A stretch of DNA of 64,000 nucleotides from G963720515 sp963720515 (GTDB taxonomy: Bacteria; Actinomycetota; Thermoleophilia; Gaiellales; Gaiellaceae), in the NCBI GenBank assembly GCA_963720515.1, contig OY970397.1, forward strand, positions 186,001-250,000. Reading direction: 5' to 3'. Below the pieces are notes generated by a model that was not told the origin of the DNA, made no database searches, and saw nothing but the letters and a program-made list of their open reading frames with translations. A program made the position numbers and the translations under genes. This document shows positions 17,341 through 25,569 of this stretch, in pieces; the stretch's first letter is position 1, and every line of letters starts with the position of its first letter.

Positions 17341-18435
17341 ATGGAGCTGACCCTCGTCGCCGTCGTCGCGACCGCGCTCTTCTTCGACTTCACGAACGGG
17401 TTCCACGACACGGCGAACTCGATCGCGACGAGCGTCTCGACTCGCGCGATCTCGCCGCGGATGGCGGTCATCTCGTCGGCGATCCTGAACGTCGTCGGCG
17501 CCTTTATCTCGTTCAAGGTCGCCGCGACGATCGCAACGGGGATCGTGGATCCGAAAGCGGTCACGCTGAACGTCGTCCTCGCCGGGCTGGTAGGCGCGAT
17601 CAGCTGGAACCTGATCACCTGGTACCTCGGCATGCCGTCGAGCTCGAGCCACGCGCTGATCGGCGGGATCATGGGATCGTCGATCGCGGCGGTTGGATGG
17701 GACGTCGTCAACTGGAGCGGACTCGTGGACAAGGTGCTCGTCCCGTCGCTCCTCGCGCCGCTCTTCGGGATCATCTGCGGGGCCGCGATCATGATCGGCG
17801 TCCTCTGGCTCGTCCGGCGCCGGTCGCCGAGCCTCGTGAACAAGCTCTTCCGCCGGCTCCAGCTCGTCTCAGGCGGCTTCGTCGCGCTCACGCACGGAAC
17901 GAACGACGCGCAGAAGACGATGGGGATCATCTCCCTCGCGCTCGTCGCGTCCGGGGATCTCTCGGCGGACTTCAGCCGTCCGCCGAACTGGGTGATCGTG
18001 AGCTCGGCGCTCGCGATGGGCCTCGGCACGTATGCGGGCGGCTGGAGGATCATCAAGACGCTCGGCACGCGGATCGCGAAGCTCGACCCGCCGCGCGGGT
18101 TCGCCGCGCAGACGGCGACGGCCGCGATCCTCTGGACGACCGCGCACCACGGCTTCCCGGTCTCGACCACGCAGACGATCACGGGGTCGGTGCTCGGCGC
18201 CGGCGCGACGGGGCGGAAGCTGCACGCGGTGCGCTGGGGCGTTGCGGGCAACATCCTCGTCGCCTGGGTCCTGACCATCCCGTGCGCGGGGCTCGTCGGC
18301 GCCGCGATGGAGGTGCTGACCCGCCTGCCGGCCGGCGACCTGATCGTCTTCCTCCTCGCGGCCGCGATCGGCGCGACCGCGTTCCTCGCCCGCTCGTGGC
18401 AGACGCGCCGTGCCGCGAGCTTCGCGACGGCCTAG
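17341..18435 (+). CDS. pit: Low-affinity inorganic phosphate transporter (Pit family)
   Basis: The 364-residue membrane protein has the duplicated Pit signature: FDFTNGFHDTANSIATSVST at the N-terminus and ALTHGTNDAQKTMGI in the middle, plus MPSSSSHALIGGI and FPVSTTQTITGS. It imports metal-phosphate with protons and is constitutive in many bacteria. It is directly coupled to the DUF47 gene. Its TAG stop shares CTAG with the stop of the convergent arsC, so the two phosphate loci meet tail to tail without a terminator. Confidence 0.93.
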   Translation: MELTLVAVVATALFFDFTNGFHDTANSIATSVSTRAISPRMAVISSAILNVVGAFISFKVAATIATGIVDPKAVTLNVVLAGLVGAISWNLITWYLGMPSSSSHALIGGIMGSSIAAVGWDVVNWSGLVDKVLVPSLLAPLFGIICGAAIMIGVLWLVRRRSPSLVNKLFRRLQLVSGGFVALTHGTNDAQKTMGIISLALVASGDLSADFSRPPNWVIVSSALAMGLGTYAGGWRIIKTLGTRIAKLDPPRGFAAQTATAAILWTTAHHGFPVSTTQTITGSVLGAGATGRKLHAVRWGVAGNILVAWVLTIPCAGLVGAAMEVLTRLPAGDLIVFLLAAAIGATAFLARSWQTRRAASFATA

Positions 18436-18830
18436 AGCGTCTCGACGAGGGCGCGGACCCGCGCGTCGATGTCGTCGCGGATGCGGCGCACGGCCTCGAG
18501 GTCCTGCCCGGCCGGGTCCTCGACCGGCCAGTCCTCGTAGCGCTTCCCCGGGAAGACGGGGCACGTGTCGCCGCAGCCCATCGTGACGACGACGTCGGCG
18601 ACGCGGACGGCCTCGGTCTCGAGCTTGCGCGGCAGGGCGCCGCCGATCTCGATCCCGAGCTCGTCCATCGCCTCGACGACGACCGGGTTCACCTCCGAGG
18701 CCGGCTCCGTGCCCGCCGAGCTGACGCGCACGCGGCCGCGCGCGTGATGGCGAAGAAGCCCTGCCGCCATCTGGCTGCGGCCGGCGTTGTGAACGCAGAC
18801 GAAGAGGACTTCGGGTCCGGCCGAGCTCAA
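18432..18830 (-). CDS. arsC: Arsenate reductase, low-molecular-weight phosphatase fold
   Basis: The 132-residue protein has the P-loop CVHNAGRSQMAAG (CX5R), the middle motif SSAGTEP and the distal Cys pair in MGCGDTCPVFPG used by thioredoxin-coupled ArsC enzymes. It reduces arsenate to arsenite. It starts at TTG 18830, overlapping the phoU stop (TTGA). As the last gene of pstSCAB-phoU it would be made whenever the phosphate importer, which also admits arsenate, is induced. Confidence 0.88.
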   Translation of the reverse strand: MSSAGPEVLFVCVHNAGRSQMAAGLLRHHARGRVRVSSAGTEPASEVNPVVVEAMDELGIEIGGALPRKLETEAVRVADVVVTMGCGDTCPVFPGKRYEDWPVEDPAGQDLEAVRRIRDDIDARVRALVETL

Positions 18831-19525
18831 TCCAGCTCGCGCGGCATGGTGCCGGGCGGCCCGGGGTGCGACGCGTCCGTGAACTCGCGGAACTCGCCGC
18901 TCACGAGGAACGCCGTCTGCTCGCCGATATCCACAGCGTGGTCGCCGATGCGCTCGAGGCAGCGCGACACGATGATCGCGCGCAGGCCCCATTCGTGGCG
19001 ATCGGGATCGGCTCCGAGCCCGAGCACGTGCTGGACGACGCGGCGGTTCGCGCGGTCGATCAGCTCGTCGAGGTGCACGAGCGTCTCGGCCTTCTCCACG
19101 TTTCGCTCGTGGAACGAGTCGAGCGCGATCCGCGTCATCTCCTCGGCGCGTGCGGCCATCTCCTCGAAGCCCTCGAGGAGCGTCTCGTCCTGCTCGCCGC
19201 GCTCCATGAGCTTCGCGAGCTTCGCGATCGTCACGCAGTAGTCGGCCATCCGCTCGAGGTGGAGGTTGTCGTGGAGCACGGCGAGGACGAGGCGCAGGTC
19301 GACCGCGACTGGGTTCTGCCGCGCGAGGAGCGACTGGATGCCGTCCTCGATCGCGAGGTAGCGCTCGTCGACCTCGTCGTCGAACGCGATGACCTCGTCT
19401 GCGAGCTCGGCATCGGCCGCGGAAAGCGCGTTGATGGCGCCGCGAAGCGAGCGGAGGACGAGCTCGCCCTCCTCCTGGAGCCCTGCCTCGAGCTGGTCGA
19501 GCTCTTCTTGCAGTGTGACTCTCAT
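18827..19525 (-). CDS. phoU: Phosphate signalling protein PhoU
   Basis: The 232-residue protein has the two-repeat PhoU three-helix-bundle pattern, with acidic motifs VIAFDDEVDERYLAIEDG and LDELIDRANRRVVQHV and the segment CLERIGDHAVDIGEQTAFL. PhoU links the Pst transporter to PhoR and keeps it inactive when phosphate is plentiful. Its ATG overlaps the pstB TAA. Length is normal. Confidence 0.95.
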   Translation of the reverse strand: MRVTLQEELDQLEAGLQEEGELVLRSLRGAINALSAADAELADEVIAFDDEVDERYLAIEDGIQSLLARQNPVAVDLRLVLAVLHDNLHLERMADYCVTIAKLAKLMERGEQDETLLEGFEEMAARAEEMTRIALDSFHERNVEKAETLVHLDELIDRANRRVVQHVLGLGADPDRHEWGLRAIIVSRCLERIGDHAVDIGEQTAFLVSGEFREFTDASHPGPPGTMPRELD

Positions 19526-20382
19526 TAGCCGAATCTCCCGGTGACGTAGTCCTCCGTCCGCTTGTCGGCCGGCTTGGTGAAGATCGTCGGGGTCTCGTCG
19601 TACTCGACGAGGACGCCGGTGCGCTGCTTGCCCTCCTCGGAGACCTTGACGCTGAAGAACGCGGTCATGTCGGCGACGCGCGCCGCCTGCTGCATGTTGT
19701 GGGTGACGATCACGATCGTGTAGTCGGTCTTCAGCGTGTGCATGAGATCCTCGATCGCGGTCGTCGAGATCGGGTCGAGCGCGGAGGCGGGCTCGTCCAT
19801 GAGGAGGACGTCCGGCTCGACGGCGAGGCAGCGCGCGATGCAGAGGCGCTGCTGCTGTCCGCCGGAGAGCGAGAACGCGCTCGCCTTGAGCCGGTCCTTG
19901 ACCTCGTCCCAGAGCGCCGCCTGCTCGAGCGCGAGGCGCACGCGGTCGTCGAGCGAGTCCTTCCACCCGAGGATCCGCGGGCCGAACGCGACGTTGTCGT
20001 AGATCGACTTCGGGAACGGGTTCGGCTTCTGGAAGACCATGCCGATTCGCTTCCGCACCTCGACCGGGTCGACGTCGCGGCCGTAGAGGTCGAGGCCGTG
20101 GTAGAGGACGGAGCCCTCGACCTTCGCGCTGGGGATCAGGTCGTTCATCCGGTTGAAGCAGCGGATGAAGGTGCTCTTGCCGCAGCCGGACGGCCCGATG
20201 AAGGCCGTGACCTGGTTTCGGTAGATGTCGAGCGACACCCCGTCGAGCGCGGGCACGCCGGCGTACGTGACGCGCAGGCCGTCCACGGAGAACAGCGCCT
20301 CGCGCACCGGACCCTTCGCCCGCTCGTCGGTCTCGGTCGCCACGCCCGCGATGTTGACAGGTGCGCTGTCGGTCATCGACAT
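19525..20382 (-). CDS. pstB: Phosphate ABC transporter ATP-binding protein
   Basis: The 285-residue ATPase has Walker A GPSGCGKST, the PstB-typical CFNRMNDLIP, Q-loop FQKPNPFPKSIYDNV, signature LSGGQQQR, Walker B VLLMDEPASALDP and the switch His in VTHNMQQAARV. It powers PstCA. ATG 20382 overlaps the pstA stop (TGATG), with AGGAG 6 nt upstream. A 30-residue N-terminal extension is normal for actinobacterial PstB. Confidence 0.96.
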   Translation of the reverse strand: MSMTDSAPVNIAGVATETDERAKGPVREALFSVDGLRVTYAGVPALDGVSLDIYRNQVTAFIGPSGCGKSTFIRCFNRMNDLIPSAKVEGSVLYHGLDLYGRDVDPVEVRKRIGMVFQKPNPFPKSIYDNVAFGPRILGWKDSLDDRVRLALEQAALWDEVKDRLKASAFSLSGGQQQRLCIARCLAVEPDVLLMDEPASALDPISTTAIEDLMHTLKTDYTIVIVTHNMQQAARVADMTAFFSVKVSEEGKQRTGVLVEYDETPTIFTKPADKRTEDYVTGRFG

Positions 20383-21272
20383 CACCATCTCCTCTGATAG
20401 TGGTTGCGGAGCCAGATCGCGCCGGCGTTCAGGATAAGCAACAGCCCGAGCAGGACGACGATCGCGGCCGCGGCGAGGCCTCGGAACTCGGACTGCGGGA
20501 GCTGGATCCACTGGTAGATCTGGACGGGCAGGGCCGTGAAGTGCGAGAAGAGGCCCGGGTCGAACGGCACGAAGATGAGCGCGCCGAGGAGGAGGAGGGG
20601 CGCCGTCTCGCCGATCGCGCGGGCGAGGGCCAGGATCGAACCGGTCGCGATACCGGGGATCGCCGCGGGAAGCACCTGCCTCCAGATCACCTGCCATTGC
20701 GTCGCGCCGAGCGCGTAGGCGCCCTGGCGGATCGAGTCCGGGACGGCGCGGATCGCCTCGCGGCTCGACACGATCAGGATCGGCAGCGCGAGCAGCGTGA
20801 GGATGATCGCGCCGGTGAGCAGCACGAATCCAAGGTGCAGGATGCCGCGCGCTACGAAGGCGAGCCCGAGCAGCCCGTAGACGATCGACGGCACCGCGGC
20901 GAGGTTCTGGATGTTGATCTCGAGTGCGCGGTTGTACCAGCGGTTCCGGTCCGCGTACTCCTCCAGGTAGAGCGCGGTGCCGACGCCGATCGGCACGGCC
21001 ATGAGCAGCACGAGGACCATGAGGTAGATCGTCCCGAGGATCGCGGGGCGGGCGCCGGCCCGGTCCGGGTTGGTCGAGTTCACGTTGGTGAAGAGGATCG
21101 AGTCGAGGTAGGGGAGCCCCTTCCGCACGACCGTCACGAGCAACCACGCGAGCAGGACGAATCCGACCGTGACCGAGAAGAGCAGCAGGGCCCGGAACGC
21201 GCCGTCCTTGATCAGCGCGCTGCGGGAGCGCTTGCCGATCGGCGCCGGTACCGAGACGGGGGCGACCGTCAC
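20382..21272 (-). CDS. pstA: Phosphate ABC transporter permease PstA
   Basis: The 296-residue permease has six predicted helices and the cytoplasmic coupling loop REAIRAVPDSIRQGAYALGATQWQVIWR. Residues RAIGETAPLLLLGAL near the end are typical of PstA. It starts at GTG 21272, overlapping the pstC stop (GTGA). It forms the membrane channel with PstC. Confidence 0.95.
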   Translation of the reverse strand: MTVAPVSVPAPIGKRSRSALIKDGAFRALLLFSVTVGFVLLAWLLVTVVRKGLPYLDSILFTNVNSTNPDRAGARPAILGTIYLMVLVLLMAVPIGVGTALYLEEYADRNRWYNRALEINIQNLAAVPSIVYGLLGLAFVARGILHLGFVLLTGAIILTLLALPILIVSSREAIRAVPDSIRQGAYALGATQWQVIWRQVLPAAIPGIATGSILALARAIGETAPLLLLGALIFVPFDPGLFSHFTALPVQIYQWIQLPQSEFRGLAAAAIVVLLGLLLILNAGAIWLRNHYQRRW

Positions 21273-22198
21273 TCGTAGATCTCCCGGTACTTCCGGACGA
21301 GCCGGATCGCGATCAGGTTCATCACGAACGTCATGACGAAGAGCGTGAGCGCGACCGCGAAGATCGTCTTGTACTCGATCGATCCGGTCGGGACGTCTCC
21401 GATGCCGGTCTGCGCGATGAACCCGGTCATCGTGAGCGCCCCCTCGCGCGGGTCGGCGGTCAGGTTCGCGACGCCGCCCGCGACGATGACGACCACCATC
21501 GTCTCGCCGATCGCGCGCGAGATCGCGAGGACGTAGCTCGCGACGATGCCCGAGATCGCGGCGGGGACGACGATCCGCGTCGAGACCTGGAGGCGGCTCG
21601 AGCCCAGCGCGTAGGCGCCGTCGCGCAGGTCGTGGGGTACGGCGGCCATCGCGTCCTCCGAGATCGAGGCGACGGTCGGGATGAGGAGGACGCCGATGAC
21701 GAGGCCGGCGGCCAGCATGTTGAAGATGCCGACGTTGACCCCGATCGTCTGCAGGAACGGCGTCAGGGTGATGAGCGCGAAGAACCCGTAGACGACGGTC
21801 GGGATGCCGGCGAGCACCTCGAGCGCGGGCTTGAGGAATCCCCGGACCCTGGGCCGTGCGTACTCGCTCAGGTAGATCGCGACGCCGAGGCCGAGCGGCA
21901 TGCAGACGACGCACGCGATCGCGGTCACGACGAGTGTGGCCGAGACGAGCGGCAGGACGCCGAAGTGCTTGTCGAGGAAGAGCGGCGACCACTCCGTCCC
22001 GCCGTAGAACTTCGCCGGCGAGACCTCGCGGAAGAAGTCGATCGACGGCAGGACCAGCGCGAACACGATCCCCACCGTCGTGGCGAGCGACAGGAGGGCA
22101 CACAGGGCGAGGACGCCCTTCACGACGTCCTCGCCCCAGCGCCTCCGGTCGGCCTGCAGCCGGATCGGCTGCGTCAGGTCGGCCGTGCGGGTAGCCAC
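21269..22198 (-). CDS. pstC: Phosphate ABC transporter permease PstC
   Basis: The 309-residue permease has six helices, the N-terminal LPSIDFFREVSPAKFYGGTEWSPLF typical of PstC, and the coupling loop MAAVPHDLRDGAYALGSSRLQV. The motif RAIGETMVVVIVAGG matches PstC. GTG 22198 is the best start; the frame continues upstream into the structured pstS-pstC spacer. Ribosome-binding sequence is weak, so expression may depend on the RNA structure in front of it. Confidence 0.93.
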   Translation of the reverse strand: MATRTADLTQPIRLQADRRRWGEDVVKGVLALCALLSLATTVGIVFALVLPSIDFFREVSPAKFYGGTEWSPLFLDKHFGVLPLVSATLVVTAIACVVCMPLGLGVAIYLSEYARPRVRGFLKPALEVLAGIPTVVYGFFALITLTPFLQTIGVNVGIFNMLAAGLVIGVLLIPTVASISEDAMAAVPHDLRDGAYALGSSRLQVSTRIVVPAAISGIVASYVLAISRAIGETMVVVIVAGGVANLTADPREGALTMTGFIAQTGIGDVPTGSIEYKTIFAVALTLFVMTFVMNLIAIRLVRKYREIYE

Positions 22199-22201
22199 TT
22201 C

Positions 22202-22365
22202 AGTGCCACTCCAGGCGATACACGCCCGCTTCTGGGCCGCGATCACTCGGCGCCGGAGCCCACCCTCGCTCTTGCCAAGGCTCCCGGCCTTGGCGGCGAC
22301 CGAGTGCGGACTCCGGCTTGGTGCTCCCGACCCAGAAGGGGGGCAGCATCACCTGAAGCGGCACT
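22202..22365 (-). ncRNA. Long RNA rod (near-perfect 164-nt palindrome) between pstS and pstC
   Basis: On the minus (transcribed) strand, bases 22365-22346 pair with 22221-22202 without a bulge over 20 positions: 16 Watson-Crick and 4 G-U pairs. In the same register 22338-22331 pairs with 22236-22229. Further in, CTCCGG 22311-22316 pairs with CCGGAG 22253-22258, and GCCAAGG 22274-22280 pairs with CCTTGGC 22288-22294 around a 7-nt loop. It starts inside the pstS stop codon and ends 3 nt before pstC. It is likely an mRNA-stability or attenuation element; a miniature transposon is the alternative. Confidence 0.7.
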
Positions 22366-23369
22366 AGCCGAGCGCCCCTTCGAGCGTCGACTTCGCCTCG
22401 GACTCCTGCTCGTCCGTCAGCGGCACGAACTGCGCGTCCTGCGCGATCTGCGTCGCGTTGTCGATGTAGTAGGTGAGGAACGCTGCGACCTCGGGCCGCG
22501 TGATCTCGTCCTTGTTCACGTAGACGAAGAGCGGGCGCGAGAGCGGGGTGTAGGTCGCGTCCTGCGCGGCCTCGACGCTCGGCTCGACGCACCCGTTGCC
22601 GCCGTCGATGGCGAGCGCCTTCAGCGTGTCCTGGTTCTGCTCGAAGTAGGAGAAGCCGAAGTAGCCCATGCCGCCCTTGTCGCCGGAGACCGCCGTGACC
22701 GTGACGTTGTCGTCCTCGGTCGCGTTGTAGTCCGTCCGGCTCGCGTCCTCCTCGCCGTTGATCTCGGCGGTGAAGTAGTCGAACGTGCCCGAGTCCGTGC
22801 CCGGGCCCGTGAGGGTGAGCTTCTGGTCGGGGTAGTCGCCGCCCGGGACGTCCTTCCAGTTGTTGATCTTCGAGCCGGGACCCCAGATGGCCTTGAGCTG
22901 GTCCGTCGTGATGCAGTCGATCCAGTCGTTGTCCTTGTTCACGACCACCGTGAGCGCGTCGGTCGCGACGCGGAAGGACTCGTAGTCGATGTTCTTGGCC
23001 TTGCAGGCGGCCGCTTCCTCGTCCTTGATCTCGCGCGAGGCGTCGGAGAGGTCGGTCTCGCCGTTGCAGAACTTCTCGAAGCCGCCGCCCGTGCCGGAGA
23101 TTCCGACGGTCACGTCCACGCCGGGCGCCTGCGACTTGAAGCCTTCGGCGGCCGCCGTGGTCAGCGGGCCGACCGTGCTCGACCCGTCGACGGCGATCGA
23201 GCCGGACAGGTCGCTCGTCGAGCTGGATCCGGTCGCCGCCGCGGCGGTGTCGTTCGAGCTGTCGCGGCCGCAGCCGGCCGCGGTCGACGGCAAGGGCGAG
23301 CACCGCCGCGCAAAGCAGGATTGCCTTGAGAGGGAGCCGAGATCCCACTGTTCTCCTTTCGCGGTTCAT
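22364..23369 (-). CDS. pstS: Phosphate-binding protein PstS, lipoprotein (frameshift in signal region)
   Basis: The mature part is a classical phosphate-binding protein: GSIAVDGSSTVGPLT, VGISGTGGGFEKFCNGETD, and GTFDYFTAEI with the phosphate-contacting TDSGT. It captures phosphate outside the cell for PstCAB. The signal peptide (LPLKAILLCAAVLALAV) lies in another frame. Removing one base near 23281-23290 joins it to the lipobox TAAGC. A GTG at 23348, 4 nt after AAAGGAG, is an alternative start to 23369. The final codons enter the RNA rod that precedes pstC. Confidence 0.9.
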
Positions 23370-23415
23370 GTCGTCACCGCGAGTGTCCGCACGACGACGT
23401 GTCGCATGGGCTGAA

Positions 23416-23448
23416 AGGTTGTGAAGGAGCGGTGTCCAGGTGGTGAAC
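23416..23448 (-). promoter_or_regulatory. PHO box (three 11-bp direct repeats) upstream of pstS
   Basis: On the minus strand three 11-nt units follow each other: GTTCACCACCT (23448-23438), GGACACCGCTC (23437-23427) and CTTCACAACCT (23426-23416). Period and sequence agree with actinobacterial PhoP binding sites, built on GTTCACC repeats. The box lies about 47-68 nt before the possible pstS starts. It matches the box beside phoP at 32308-32340. Confidence 0.75.
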
Positions 23449-23575
23449 GCCGGATGCCGATTCGGTGCGCCCGCGGCCGCGCGCTGCTAAGCACCCGTCA
23501 GGGTTCGCGCCGGCGCCGTATCGACGGCGTCAAGACGAGGGCTTGGAGAGCTCCGGCGCTGGAAAGATCTGCCCT

Positions 23576-23692
23576 ATGCGCGATCTTCTCTTCCTGTCAG
23601 CGGTCGTCGCGTTCTTCCTCCTCGCCGCGCTCTTCGTGCGCGGCTGTGCGTGGATCATCGAGGCCGGCCGCCGAGACGAGGACGCGCGATGA
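23576..23692 (+). CDS. 38-residue single-helix membrane peptide at the head of the kdp operon
   Basis: ATG 23576 opens a 38-residue peptide with one strong membrane helix (LLFLSAVVAFFLLAALFVRGCAWII) and a charged tail ending in RRDEDAR. Its TGA overlaps the kdpF ATG (ATGA). It is thus the first of three coupled micro-genes before kdpA. It may be a small Kdp accessory subunit. No characterised homologue comes to mind. Confidence 0.6.
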   Translation: MRDLLFLSAVVAFFLLAALFVRGCAWIIEAGRRDEDAR

Positions 23693-23781
23693 GTGGCGAG
23701 GACGTGATCGGGCTCGTCGTGGCGATCGCCGTGCTCGTCTACCTCGTCTACGCGCTCCTGGCGCCGGAGAAGCTCGGATGA
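23689..23781 (+). CDS. kdpF: Potassium-transporting ATPase subunit KdpF
   Basis: The 30-residue peptide has one helix and the KdpF pattern (GLVVAIAVLVYLVYALLAPEKLG). KdpF stabilises the KdpABC complex in the membrane. It overlaps the genes on both sides by 4 bp. Confidence 0.85.
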   Translation: MSGEDVIGLVVAIAVLVYLVYALLAPEKLG

Positions 23782-23894
23782 CGATCGCCCTCGAAGCGCT
23801 GCTGGTCGTGATCCTGCTCCTCGGCATCGCGCTCGGCCTCGGCCTCCTGGCCGAGCTCGTGCGAGAGTTCCGCGACTACCGGCGGATGCATTGA
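23778..23894 (+). CDS. 38-residue single-helix membrane peptide between kdpF and kdpA
   Basis: The peptide starts at ATG 23778 inside the kdpF stop and ends at TGA 23892-23894 inside the kdpA TTG start. It has one long helix (ALEALLVVILLLGIALGLGLLAELV) and a basic tail (REFRDYRRMH). Overlaps on both sides argue that it is translated. A third small subunit or a translational relay to kdpA are both possible; function unknown. Confidence 0.55.
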   Translation: MTIALEALLVVILLLGIALGLGLLAELVREFRDYRRMH

Positions 23895-25569
23895 GCTGGG
23901 AGAACTGGCTCCAGGTCGCGGCGCTCGTCGGTCTGATCCTCCTGACGACCCCGATCCTCGGCGCCTACCTGGCCCGCGTCTACGGCGGCGCCGGTGCGCC
24001 CGGCGACCGGTTCTTCCTTCCGCTCGAACGCGGCCTCTACCGCGTGTTCGGCGTGGACCCGTCGCGGGAGCAGCCGTGGTCCGTCTATGCGTTCTCGCTT
24101 CTCGCCTTCAGCGCCGTGTCGGTCCTCGGGCCTCTACGCGCTCCAGCGGATCCAAGGGGGCCTTCCGCTCGATCCGACCGACGCCTCGGGGGTGCCGCCC
24201 GCGCTTGCCTTCAACACCGCGGTCAGCTTCGTGACGAACACGAACTGGCAGAACTACGGCGGCGAGTCGACGATGAGCCATCTGACGCAGATGGCGGGGC
24301 TGACGGTGCAGAACTTCGTCTCCGCGGCGGTCGGCATCGCGGTTGCGATCGCGCTCGTCCGCGGACTCGTCCGGCGCAACGCCGACACGATCGGGAACTT
24401 CTGGGTCGACCTGACCCGCTCGGTCACGCGCGTGCTGCTGCCCCTCTCCATCGTCCTGGCGCTCGCGCTCGCGGGCCTCGGCGCGGTGCAGACCCTGCGG
24501 GGCCCGGCGAACGCCACGACCGTGGCCGGCGAGACCCAGACGATCTATCGCGGCCCGGTCGCGAGCCAGGAGGCGATCAAGGAGCTCGGCACGAACGGCG
24601 GCGGGCCGATGAACGCCAACTCGGCGCACCCGTTCGAGAACCCGACCGCGCTCACCAACCTCCTCGAGATGTGGGCGCTGCTCGCGATCCCGTTCGCGCT
24701 GACCTTCACGTTCGGGCGACTGGCGCGCGATCGCCGGCAGGGCTGGGCCGTGTTCGCCGCGATGTTCGTCCTCTGGATCGCCGCCGCCGGCGCGGCCATG
24801 GCCTTCGAGACGCACGGCAACCCGAACATCGACGCGTCGGGCGGCAACATGGAGGGGAAAGAGGTGCGGTTCGGGCCGGCCGCGTCGGGCCTCTTCGCCG
24901 CCTCCACGACCGGGACGTCGACGGGCGCGGTCGACGCCGCCCACGACAGCTTCACGCCGCTCGGCGGCGCCGTTCCGCTCGTGAACATGATGTTCGGCGA
25001 GGTGAGCCCGGGCGGCGTCGGCTCAGGCCTGTACGGAATGCTGATCTTCGCGCTCCTCTCCGTCTTCCTCGCGGGACTCATGGTCGGGCGGACGCCCGAA
25101 TACCTGGGCAAGAAGATCCAGGCGGCGGAGATGAAGCTGGTCGTCTTGTACCTCCTCGTCGTGCCGGCCATCATCCTCACGCTCGCGGGAATCTCGGTGG
25201 TGCTGCAGCACGGCGAAGGCGTCGCTCCTGAATCCCGGGCCGCACGGCCTCTCGGAGATGGTCTACGCGTTCACGTCCGCGTCGAACAACAACGGCTCGG
25301 CGTTCGGCGGGCTGACCGGCAACACCGACTGGTTCAACTCGACCCTCGGCTTCGCGATGCTCGGCGGGCGCTTTCTCCTGATCATCCCGGTCCTCGCGCT
25401 CGCGGGGTCGCTGGCCCGGAAGCAGGCGACACCGCCGACCGCGGGCACCTTCCCGACCGGGACGCCGCTCTTCGCGGGGCTCCTGTTCTCGGTCGTCGTC
25501 ATCGTCGTCGGCCTCACGTACTTCCCCGTGCTGGCGCTCGGCCCGATCCTGGAGCACCTGAACCTGTGA
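23891..25569 (+). CDS. kdpA: Potassium-transporting ATPase subunit KdpA (two frameshifts)
   Basis: KdpA is the K+ channel-like subunit. Selectivity-loop regions are readable: SFVTNTNWQNYGGESTMS, NGGGPMNANSAHPFENPT, and in the last part MVYAFTSASNNNGSAFGGL. It starts at TTG 23891 (LSWENWLQVAAL). At 24128-24130 (GGG) and 25213-25218 (GAAGG) one extra base each moves the frame on. Removing them restores VLGLYALQRIQGG and ASLLNPGPHGLSEMVY. The corrected length, about 558 residues, is normal. Both shifts look like sequence errors because the rest of the operon is well kept. Confidence 0.92.
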
